A stretch of 30,572 nt of DNA from Xylaria sp. FL1777 (taxonomy: Eukaryota; Ascomycota; Sordariomycetes; Xylariales; Xylariaceae), in the NCBI GenBank assembly GCA_022578965.1, contig MU400863.1:1-30572 (forward strand). The letters are read 5' to 3'. The position numbers were made by a program, and so were the translations under genes. Under the pieces are notes generated by a model. It saw only the letters and a program-made list of their open reading frames with translations, did no database searches and had not been told where the DNA came from. Below, piece by piece: positions 22,441 to 30,572 of the stretch; position 1 is the stretch's first letter, and each line of letters opens with the position of its first letter.

Positions 22441-23190
22441 AAAAACTATTTTTGCATTAAACTTAAAAGCAAAAGCATTTTTTGTTTTAAAATTTAAAAC
22501 TAAAAAAATAGCTTAATTTTTGTTTATTTTTTTGTAATAACTTAAAAAAGATTTCTAATTTATAAAAACAAAACAGTTTTTTTTTTTAATACATAAAACT
22601 ATTTTTTATAATTTTTGTTTTATATAATATAGTTTTAATATTTTATAGTATAATACATTTAAAAATAGCAAAAAGTGTTTTATAAGTTTATTATAGTTTA
22701 AAACGTAAAAATCTTTAGTTTTAAAAATAAAACAAAAAAAATTTCTTAAGTATTTTTTTTTTTTTAATAGCTATTTAAAATGCAAAAATATTTGCTTTTA
22801 AAATATAACGTTAAAATATAATAATCTTTGCTTTATAACTAAAACTTTAGTTTTTAGTAACTTTTTAATAATAGCTTAAAATTTTAATTTTAAAATTAAA
22901 ACTAAAAAAATTGCTTAAGTTTTGTTTATTTTTTTATAATAACTTTTAATTTTAGCTTTAAAACTAAAACTTTTGTTTTTTTTTATTTTTTTGTAGTAGT
23001 TTATAATTTTAACTTTAAAACTTAAACTAAAAAAATTGCTTAGTAATAGCTTTAAAAGTAAAGATTTTTGCTTTTTAAACAAAACTAAAAAAATTGCTTA
23101 ATTTTTTTTAATTTTTTTTTAGTAGCTTAAAATGCAAAAATTTTTACTTTTTAAAACAAAACTAAAAAAAGCGTTAAAAATTAATATATT
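22441..23190 (+). repeat. Degenerate repeat region with AAACTAAAAAAATTGCTTA core
   Basis: The core AAACTAAAAAAATTGCTTA or a close variant occurs at about 22497, 22898, 23023, 23081 and 23157. Most are followed by TTTTTGTTTATTTTTTTGTAA-like DNA and preceded by TTTTAAAAT. Spacing is irregular (58 to about 400 bp), so it is a scrambled or strongly decayed array. A 63-codon plus-strand open stretch at 23132-23323 overlaps its end. It is Lys/Leu/Ile-rich with no motif, and I do not call it a gene. Confidence 0.65.
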
Positions 23191-24209
23191 ATTTGTTTTA
23201 AAACAAATAAAGCTTATTACTAAATATATTTTATTTTATTTAAGTTGCTTTTTAAAAAAATTGCTAAATAAAAATTTTATTGTTTTATTATTTACTGCAT
23301 TTATAATTAAAGCTATTATTTAAAAGCTAATGCTTGTTTATTTTAAAACAAATAAAACTTACTACTAAATATGTTTTATTTTATTTAAGTTGCTTTTTAA
23401 AAAAATTACTAAATAGGAATTTTGCTGTTTTATTATTTATTATATTTATAATTAAAGCTACTATTTAAAAGCTAATATAAAACTTTATATAGTTATTTAT
23501 TACTACTAATTAAGCTATATTTAAGTTTTAAACACTTTTTGCTGTTTTATTATTTATTATATTTATAATTAAAGCTACTATTTAAAAACTAGTGCTTTTT
23601 TGTTTTAAAACAAATAAAGTATATTACTAAGTATGTTTTATTTTATTTAAGTTATTTTTTAAAAGAATTATTAGATAAAAATTTTGCTGTTTTATTATTT
23701 ATAGCTTTAATAATTAAAGCTATTTTTTAAAAGCTAGTATAAAACCTTTTATAATTATTTATTATAGCTAATTAAGCTATAGCTAATTAAACTACATTAA
23801 AGTGTTATACTTTTTTACTGTTTTATTATTTATAATATTAATAATTAAAACTATTATTTAAAAGCTAATATAAAACTTTATATAGTTATTTATTATAGCT
23901 AATTAAGCTATAGCTAATTAAGCTATATTAAAGTTTTATATTTTTTTGCTAGTTTATTATTTATAGCTTTAATAGCTAAAGCTATTTTTTAAAAGCTAAT
24001 ATAAAACCTGCTATAATTATTTATTATAGTTAATTAAGCTATAGCTAATTAAGCTATATTAAAGTTTTATACTTTTTTGTTGTTTTATTATTTATAGCGC
24101 TAATAATTAAAACTACTATTTAAAAGCTAATATAAAACTTTATATAATTATTTATTATAATTAATTAAGCTATAGCTAATTAAGCTATATTTAAGTTTTA
24201 AATATTTAG
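23191..24209 (+). repeat. Composite tandem array, 117-145 then 131 bp units
   Basis: The module GTTTTATTATTTAT, then TAATTAAAGCTA, then TTTAAAAGCTA recurs seven times. In units starting at 23686, 23817, 23948 and 24079 the period is exactly 131 bp. Each of these ends with a directly duplicated 15-mer AGCTAATTAAGCTAT, incomplete in some. In the left part (units near 23278, 23424 and 23541) a second module alternates with the first: AAACAAATAAA, then TTTTATTTTATTTAAGTT, at 23201, 23346 and 23608. The layout suggests a mixed array whose right end was later amplified as the shorter 131-bp form. Confidence 0.88.
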
Positions 24210-24759
24210 CTTTTATACGTAATAAATTAGTAGTATGCTATATAAAACTGCATAAAAAATATATTATTTATTAGTTATTTGCTTTTTTAGCATTTTTTAT
24301 AAAGCTAAGCAAAAAATTTAATAAAAACAAAAAGTTTTTATATATATTAAGTTAATTATTATAGCACTAATAAAAAAAATGTTCGTTTTTTTATATAAAA
24401 AAAAAATGTTGCTAAATAGCTAATTTTTTATAAAAACAGTTCTTATTATTATAAAATCTTAGCAAAAAAAATGTTAGCACTTAAAAAAAGTTAAAAGTAT
24501 AAGTTTTAATAAATTTCTTTTAAGCAAAAAAAGCTACAACATTAGCTTTATTATTATTACTTTTAATTATGTTTTAGGATTTATATAAAAGTTAAAATTA
24601 TAAAAACTATGTTATAATAAACAAAGAATATAATATAAAAAAACAAAAAAAAGAAAATATAAAAGGAAAAAAATAAAAAATTAAAATACCTAAAGATAAA
24701 AAGAAATAAAGAATATAATAAATAAATAAATTAATAGAAAAAATAATAAATAAAGAGAA
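24210..24759. other. Gene-free AT-rich spacer
   Basis: No gene is seen. From about 24640 the sequence becomes A-dominated (AAAAGAAAAT, AATAAATAAA) and merges into the 18-bp array. Confidence 0.6.
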
Positions 24760-24905
24760 TATAAAATAAAAGAAATATATAAAATAAAAAAAATATATAA
24801 AATAAAAAAAACATGTAAAATAAAAAAAACATATAAAATAAAAAAAACATATAAAATAAAAAAAACATATAAAATAAAAAGAACGTATAAAATAAAAAAA
24901 ATATA
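24760..24905 (+). repeat. 18-bp A-rich tandem array, about eight units
   Basis: The unit ATATAAAATAAAAAAAAC repeats about eight times. Three or four central copies (24810-24875) are nearly identical. Edge copies have TGT or CGT in place of TAT, or AGAA in place of AAAA. The C-containing flank ACATAT/ACGTAT is the only non-A/T part. It is a simple minisatellite, perhaps recently expanded because the units are so alike. Confidence 0.88.
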
Positions 24906-26098
24906 GAAATTTAACTATGTTAAAAAAACCTTTTGTATAAAATACTATTATAAAATGTTTTTTTAAACGTAACTAAAATATAAAAAAAGCTTTTAAATAA
25001 AACTATAATATATAAAACATAATAGCAAAAACCTTTTTTGTAGTTTTTTTGCGCTTACAAAATTCTTTATAAAAGCAAGCATAAGCACAAAAAGTTAATT
25101 TATATTTACTTCTAAAAAAAAAAGCAATTGCTTTTTTATATTATTTATAACAATAAATTTATTAGTATATTTAAGTAAACATATAATTTTTAGTATATAT
25201 AGCACTTTTAGTAACTTATATATATAAATAATAAAATATTTCTAGCTTTTTTTTTTTTTTTGCTTTTAAACTTGTTATAATTATAGCATAGTTATACTTT
25301 GTTTTTTTATTTTATTTTATTTTTGTTTATTTTTTTCTTTTCCTTTTTTAATGTAAGTTTTTTTGCTATTTTTTTTTTACAATTTTGTTTTTTGTGTTTT
25401 TTTAATGCATTAAAACTACAAAGTATATATGCTTTAATAATAAATTTTAAAGCAATAAAGTCTGCAAAACAACTATTATTTTTGTACTTTTGCTTTTTTT
25501 TTGCATAAAAAAAGTCTTAATATTATACTATAGCACTACTTTTAAATCGTTTTACTATTTAACTAACAAAAGATTATAACAAAAAAATCTAGCTTTTTTT
25601 TTAATTTATATATAACTAGTATTATTTATAAAAAACATACATTTTACTTTTTATTTATATTACACTTTTTAATTAATATTAGCAAAAAACATAATTATAA
25701 ACTATAATTATATATATATATTTATTCTTTAATGCATTTTTATATATATACGCTATTTTTATTTAAAAGTTCTTTTTTTTAAAAAAACTATATGCTATAA
25801 GCTATTTTATAAGCTTAATTGTTTTTTTTTTTCTTTTTAACTATATGTTTAAATAATAAAGCAAAGCTAACTTTTTTTTAGCTATAGCAATAAATTAAAC
25901 TTTTTTTTACCTTTTTTTTACTTAAAAGCTTTTAAGCTATAATATATCTTATATTTAATTATTTTTTGTTGCTTTTTTAAAGTATTTTTTTTGTTCTTTA
26001 TATTAAATTTAACTAAAAGAAAAAAAAAACGCTTAGTATTTATAATAAAAAAAAAAAACTGCTTTATATTTATAATATAAAAAAGCTTTTAGCTATAA
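24906..26098. other. Gene-free AT-rich DNA
   Basis: No gene is recognised. A 69-codon plus-strand open stretch at 25299-25508 is made of Phe, Leu, Tyr and Cys from a T-rich tract and is rejected as chance. T-rich stretches at about 25248-25262 and 25299-25420 and TATATA runs near 25700-25750 are the only structure. Confidence 0.65.
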
Positions 26099-26372
26099 TA
26101 AAAAATAAGTTAAAAAGAATTAAAAAGTAATACATAGTAATTTAAGCTATTTGCTTATAAAAAAACAAACAATAAGTTTAAAAAAATTAAAAAGCAATAT
26201 ATATTATTTATGCTGTTTATATATAAAAAAACAAAAAATAAGTTCTAAAAAGTTTAAAAGTAACGCATATTATTTAAGCTATTTATTATATAAAAAAACA
26301 AAAAAAGTATGTTTTATAAAGTTTTAAAGCAAAGCTTATATATAAAAAGCTTTTTTATTTATTTTAAACAGT
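26099..26372 (+). repeat. 67-bp tandem array, four units
   Basis: The landmark ATAAGTT, or its altered form, occurs at 26105, 26172, 26239 and 26306, exactly 67 bp apart. Each of the first three units continues with AAAAAG, TTAAAAGYAAY, ATTTAAGCTATTT and TATAAAAAAACAAA. The fourth is the most diverged (GTATGTTTTATAAAG). It is non-coding. Confidence 0.85.
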
Positions 26373-26429
26373 AATAAATTTATAATATAAAAACGTATAA
26401 TAATAGCAAGCTTAAGTAACTTTATTAAG

Positions 26430-26880
26430 CATACTATTAAAAAAGTATATTAGCTGTTTTTTTTTTTATATATATAACACATAAAAGAACATATTACTAT
26501 AAAAAGCAAAAGCTATTTTATTATATATGCTATTAAAAATATATTAGCTATTTTTTTTTTTTTAAACATATAAAACATATAAACGTATTGCTATAGCAAC
26601 TTAAAAAGCAGCTTTATTTTAAACACAAATAAAAGCATATTTATTATTTTTTTTTTTTTTTTATAAATACTTAAATACTTAAGTAAATATTATAAAAACA
26701 TAATATAACAATAAGCATAAATAGCTTATATAAATACTTAATATAAAATGCATATGTTTTTTTTTTTGTTTTTATATATATAATTTATAAACGTAGCGCT
26801 ATAAAAAGTATAAGTACTTTTTTTATATACTTTATATAAAATACATTAGCTGTTTTTTTTGTTTTTTTTTTTACTATGTT
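26430..26880 (+). repeat. Dispersed modules with TATTAGCTGTTTTTTTT core
   Basis: TATTAAAAA followed by ATATTAGCTRTTTTTTTTTT occurs at about 26434 and 26532. ACATTAGCTGTTTTTTTT occurs at about 26840. Intervening DNA shares CATATAAAAC/CATAAAAG and TATAAACGTA words. It is probably a strongly decayed array with a period near 98 bp plus a longer variant. Confidence 0.55.
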
Positions 26881-26892
26881 TTATTTTGCTTT

Positions 26893-26978
26893 GCTATAAA
26901 TTTGCTTTTTTATAAAATGTTAACTAAGCATTTTTTGCTTAAAAAACTTTATTGTTTATAAAAAAGCAAATTTATAGC
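26893..26978. repeat. Perfect 24-bp inverted repeat (hairpin 1)
   Basis: The 24 bases at 26893-26916, beginning GCTATAAATTTGC, are the exact reverse complement of 26955-26978. The 38-nt loop contains a smaller AAGCA/TGCTT stem at 26926-26940. The loop also holds a 29-bp segment (26921-26949) that is repeated identically in hairpin 2. It could extrude as a cruciform or be the core of a foldback-type element. Confidence 0.92.
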
Positions 26979-27016
26979 TTTTAATAAAATATAAAAAAGA
27001 AATAAATTACTATTGT

Positions 27017-27148
27017 TAAGTTTACTATAAGCTAGCTTTATTTAATTTATTTTTCTGTTAATTATTAACTAAGCATTTTTTGCTTAAAAAACTTAATTAA
27101 TAGTTAATATAAAAATAAATTAATTAAAGTTAGCTTATAATAAATTTA
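27017..27148. repeat. Long imperfect inverted repeat (hairpin 2)
   Basis: Left arm 27017-27068 and right arm 27097-27148 are 52 bp each, with roughly nine mismatches, nearly all of transition type. They enclose a 28-nt loop. The centre at 27066-27094 (TAACTAAGCATTTTTTGCTT and nine more bases) is identical to 26921-26949 in hairpin 1, although the arms of the two hairpins differ. Two adjacent foldbacks with the same core suggest a common inversion or insertion mechanism. Confidence 0.9.
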
Positions 27149-27234
27149 ATAATAATAATTCATTTTTTTTTTATATAAATTACAAAAAAGAAAAAAAGAT
27201 TTGTATTACTATAATATAGCTTTTTATTAATAAT

Positions 27235-27840
27235 GTTTTGTTTTTTTATATTATTGTTCTTTTTTTTTTTCTTTGTTTATTGCTTTTAAACATTACTAAT
27301 ATATAAACGGAACATTACTAAAAACTGCAATTATAATAAACTTCTTAAATAATAACATAAATTAGTTTTGTTTTCCTATATTATTGTTCTTTTTTTTTTT
27401 TATTAGCTATTGCTTTAAAATATTATTAATATACAAACAGAATATTTTTAAAAACTGCAATTACTATAAATTCTTTAAATAATAATATAAACTAGGCTAA
27501 AGTACTTTACTTTGCAAGCTTTTTACTAAAAACGTTTTATTTTTTTATATTATTATAATTATTTTTACTATTAATTGCTTTTAAACATTATTAACATAAA
27601 AACAAAATATCTTTAAAAACTACAATTATTATAAACTTTTTAAATAATAATATAAACTAAGCTAAAATACTTTGCTTTATAAGCTTTTTACTAAAAATGT
27701 TTTATTTTTTTGTATTATTATAATTATTTTTATTATTAATTGCTTTTAAACGTTGCTAATATATAAACAAAATATTTTTAAAAACTATAATTATAATAAA
27801 TTTTTTAAATAATAACGTAAATAAAATAACTTTGCTTTAT
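27235..27840 (+). repeat. 130-169 bp tandem array, four units
   Basis: Units begin GTTTTRTTTTTTTRTATTATT at 27235, 27365, 27534 and 27699. Each continues with TTGCTTTTAAAC, ATTAATATAAAAACA, AAAAACTRCAATTATAATAAA and TTTAAATAATAA. Units 2 and 3 add a segment with AAACTARGCTAAARTACTTT and GCAAGCTTTTTACTAAAAA, which gives the longer periods of 169 and 165 bp. It is a non-coding satellite-like array. Confidence 0.87.
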
Positions 27841-28017
27841 AAACATTAAACATGTTTTTATGCTTAAAAAAAATGCTATAAATACTTATTAAAGCATAAT
27901 AATAAACTTAATATTAAAATGACTTGTTTTTAGCTACTTTTTTTTAAATAAAAGAATTTTTTAGATTGCTATAAAAAAACAATATTTAAAAATATATAAA
28001 AACAAACAAAAAAAATC

Positions 28018-28107
28018 CTAAAAGCGCTAATATTTAGCTAATAAAAAGCATTAAATAAAGGCTTAAAAGCGTTAATATTTAATAAATTAAAAGCACTAAA
28101 TATAAGC
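28018..28107 (+). repeat. 45-bp tandem duplication
   Basis: Two units of 45 bp share AAAAGCGYTAATATTTARYAA, then AAAGCAYTAAATA, with the AAAGC landmark at 28021 and 28066. A partial third unit starts at 28108. Confidence 0.8.
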
Positions 28108-28360
28108 TTAAAAAATAAAGCAGCAAACGTAGCACTTTTATATTGCTAAAAACCTTAAAATATTTGCTAATTACTTGCGATTTTTTTATTTATTATATTA
28201 ATATAAACAGCTGTTTTAATTGTTTTTTTTTTTTGTTTTAAATTAATGTTTTTTTATGCCTGATTTTTTTTTTAACGCGTATAGCATAACTAATATAATT
28301 TTTAATACAATAATTTAGCTTAAAAAAGAACGCAAAAACGGTATAAAAAGTAATAGCGTT

Positions 28361-28760
28361 TTTTTAAAACAAATAAAACAATTTCTACTAATTTTTTGCT
28401 AAGCTAAAGTGCTATAAAACAAATAAAACAAACATTTATAATGCTTTAATACATTAAAGTGCTATAAAACAAATAAAACGAACATTTATAATGCTTTATT
28501 AAGCTAAAATGCTACAAAACAAATAAAACAAATATTTATAATACTTTAATACGTTAAAGTGCTATAAAATAAATAAAACAAACATTTATAATATTTTAAT
28601 ACGTTAAAGTGCTATAAAACAAATAAAATAAATACTTATAATGCTTTAATAAGCTAAAATGCTATAAAACAAATAAAACAAATAGCAATAATGCCTTAAT
28701 ACGCTAAAGTATTATAAAATAAATAAAAAAAACACTAATAATGCTTTAATATATTAAAGT
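28361..28760 (+). repeat. 50-bp minisatellite, eight units without indels
   Basis: Units start at 28361 (degenerate), 28411, 28461, 28511, 28561, 28611, 28661 and 28711. Each is exactly 50 bp, with consensus GCTATAAAACAAATAAAACA, AAYATTTATAATGCTTTAAT, ACGTTAAAGT. Differences are mainly C/T and A/G, such as ATACGTTAAAGT against ATAAGCTAAAAT. There is no spacer diversity and no flanking cas-like gene, so it is not a CRISPR array. Keeping length through eight units despite strong base decay is notable. Confidence 0.95.
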
Positions 28761-28958
28761 GCTTACTTTATATAGATTTATAAATAGTATATTAATATAT
28801 TTCTAAAATATATAGCAGAATATATGTTTATTTACTATTAAAAACAACAAAAATAAAACTAAAGCAAAGCTTTTTTATTATAATTGTTGTTTTAAAAATG
28901 ATTTTTTTGCAAAAACTACTTTAAATATATAAAAAATGCTTAATTATATTAGCTACTA
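28761..28958. other. AT-rich spacer
   Basis: This is about 200 bp between the 50-bp array and the beginning of repeat A copy 2. No gene is seen. It holds one of the few TGA triplets of the window (about 28898). Confidence 0.6.
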
Positions 28959-30385
28959 AATAAATCAATATTATTATATATAAAAAAAACTAAACTTGCT
29001 AACTTAAAAAAAGCAAAAATATAAACTAATATAGTTTATTAAATATAATAAAGCAAACTAAAAAATATAATTGCTAAAATAAATAATACTAAAATAGCAG
29101 TAAAAAAAGCTTTATTAAAACAAGCTTAATAATAATTTTAACTAAAAGGTAACTTAAATCAAAAAGCTAAATATATACAAAACAGAAAAAAAAGTATAGC
29201 TAGGTTTTATATATTTTATATACTAAATTAAAATACTAAAAAAAGCAATTTATTATTAAAAAAACACGTAGTTTTAATTTTCTTTTTATTTTTTATGCTA
29301 TATTAAGCAAACTATATTATATGCTGCTTGCTTATAATGCTATAATAAAAGCATTTTCTTTTTAAATACAACGTATATATATGCAATAGTAAATTTTCTT
29401 AAATCCTAAGCATGCTAATAAACTATAATGCTTTTTTTATAAAGCAGTTATTTGTTTAAAGCTTAAAACTAGCCTGTTTTTAAAATGCAAAACCAAAAAA
29501 AAATCTTTAGGTTTTAGTAACATTGCAATAACACAAAAACAAAAAAAAAGCAACATATATTTTATTTATTGCATAATATTTACTATAATAATAATATATA
29601 CTACAAATAAACTATGTTGCATTATATTGCTATATTTATATGCAAAAGTTGTTTTGCTTTTGTTGTAACGCTTTGCTTTAAAACGAAAGCAAAAAAAAAA
29701 AAAAAAAAAAAAAGAACAAAAAAAAACTAAAAGAACTAAAACGCAAAAGCAAGCCAAAAAAGCTACAAAAACAAAACACTTAATACGCAAAATAAAACGT
29801 ATTATAAATAGCTTATTGCTTTATCTTTTTATAATTTACGTGCTATAAAAACAAAATAAACTTTATAAACTAAAACTTAATAAAAATAAAACAATTGTTT
29901 GTTATGCGTTTTCTGCTTTGTTTTCTTTTTAGCTAGTTAAAAATAAAAAAAACATTGCTAAGTTTTGCTTTTTAAAAAAAAAGCAGCTTAAGTTATGCTA
30001 TTAATATAGCATTACGCTTTTTATAAAAATGCAAAACTATAAAAAGCTAAATAAGCTTATATGATTTAATATAAGATTACTTAGTTATTTAGCTTAAGTG
30101 CTACAAAAGTCCAAAAAAAGCAAAACTTAAACTAAAAAAAAAAGAAAAGCTATAAAGAAAAAAAGCAACCGTTCGAATATTTTAAAAAAAATAAGTAGTA
30201 TTTTTTTTTTTTTTTTTTGTATTTATTATATATATATATATTATATATTGTACTTTTATATTTTATTACTATATTATACTCTTATATTTTATTACTATAT
30301 TATATTATAGCTATTGCTTTAGGAAAAAGAAAAAAAAGAAACAAAACAAAAGAAAGAAAAAACAAATTAGAAAAAACTAATATAA
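28959..30385 (+). repeat. Dispersed repeat A, copy 2 (about 1.4 kb)
   Basis: The first 100 bp match 984-1103. From about 29045 it matches copy 1 at 8105-9600, without the 160 bp insertion of copy 1. The plus-strand basic frame seen in copy 1 is also recognisable here (from about 29690 to a TAG near 29930). It includes a Lys/Thr/Gln/Ala-rich part and a Leu/Ile-rich part. One extra in-frame TAA follows TACGTGCTA near 29845, where copy 1 reads AAA. The minus-strand frame at 29566-29790 is the Phe/Cys-rich antisense shadow. Retained CGA and CGC/CGT codons in this copy, where copy 1 has TAA, TAC and CAT, argue for former Arg codons on the plus strand. The element type remains unknown. Confidence 0.85.
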
Positions 30386-30475
30386 AGAAAAAGAAAAAAA
30401 CAAAAAAAAAAAAAAAAAAGAAAAAAACAAAAAGAAAAACAAACAAAAAAAACCAAAAAAGAATAAAAAAAAAAG

Positions 30476-30537
<62 letters not shown>
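30321..30537 (+). repeat. A/G-rich tract ending in 62 A
   Basis: More than 200 bp are almost only A with single G or C (AAAAAGAAAAAAAAGAAAC). They end in an uninterrupted A run at 30476-30537. The first part belongs to the right end of repeat A copy 2. The terminal run could be a poly(A) tail of that element or an independent expansion. It mirrors the T tract at the left end of the window. Confidence 0.9.
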
Positions 30538-30541
<4 letters not shown>

Positions 30542-30572
30542 TATTTATTTTTTTTTTTTTTGTTTTGAGGAA
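30538..30572. other. Terminal T-rich tail
   Basis: Thirty-five bases follow the A run, mostly T, ending TTTTGAGGAA. The GAGGA word and the TGA triplet are atypical for the mutated block, so this may be the first base pairs of a different sequence domain. It is too short to say more. Confidence 0.5.

Noticed and set aside
25299..25508. 69-codon plus-strand Phe-rich open stretch that might pass as membrane segments
   Set aside because: It comes from T-rich low-complexity DNA. Hydrophobicity is a by-product of TTT/TTA codons.
28361..28760. 50-bp periodic array considered as CRISPR
   Set aside because: The whole unit is conserved, so there are no unique spacers. There are no cas genes, and the base pattern is eukaryotic.
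1..30572. Mitochondrial or plastid genome, or an anaerobic gut fungus intergenic region
   Set aside because: There are no rRNA, tRNA or respiratory genes in 30 kb. Gut-fungus AT-rich spacers would not be expected to show the TpA excess, CpA/TpG deficit and transition-decayed duplicated repeats seen here. This is not fully excluded without genome context.

Overview
The window is an extremely AT-rich, apparently gene-free block. Hand-counted lines give about 12 to 27 percent GC, and I estimate 15 to 20 percent overall. No open frame exceeds 74 codons. Every frame is broken by TAA and TAG, and the few short open stretches are low-complexity Phe/Tyr/Lys/Asn-rich shadows. I call no protein-coding gene. 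The base pattern points to a filamentous ascomycete (Pezizomycotina) AT isochore made by repeat-induced point mutation (RIP) or a RIP-like process. TpA clearly exceeds ApT in the two lines I counted (about 12:6 and 9:6). CpA plus TpG is low against ApC plus GpT (6:12 over the same lines). Differences between repeat copies are mostly C/T and G/A. The organism assignment is an inference, because no gene is present to confirm it.

The signature has a strong context bias. TCA and its complement TGA are almost missing: by eye about 15 and 12 occurrences in 30.5 kb, where base composition predicts several hundred each. GCA/TGC and AGCT remain very common.

Layout. 1-113 is a pyrimidine tract opening with 95 T. 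About 114-20000 is decayed AT-rich DNA with dispersed direct repeat families (A, B, C, D), a 12-bp tandem array at 5646-5765, a degenerate AAT/AGT/AGC triplet tract at 7525-7590, a possible mutated tRNA-like relic at 13791-13860, a 28-bp array at 14232-14371, and short tandem duplications at 16.0 and 16.9 kb. From 20.0 to 28.8 kb the sequence is mostly tandem arrays, with units of about 30, 131, 18, 67, 130-169, 45 and exactly 50 bp. Two consecutive large inverted repeats at 26.9-27.15 kb share an identical 29-bp centre. The window ends with the second full copy of repeat A (29.0-30.4 kb), a purine tract with 62 A, and a short T-rich tail.

Nothing here works as a pathway. The window looks like a graveyard of duplicated, probably transposon-derived DNA plus minisatellites, such as is found in fungal heterochromatin, subtelomeres or regional centromeres. 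All copy boundaries, identities and counts were read by eye and are approximate unless an exact period is stated.
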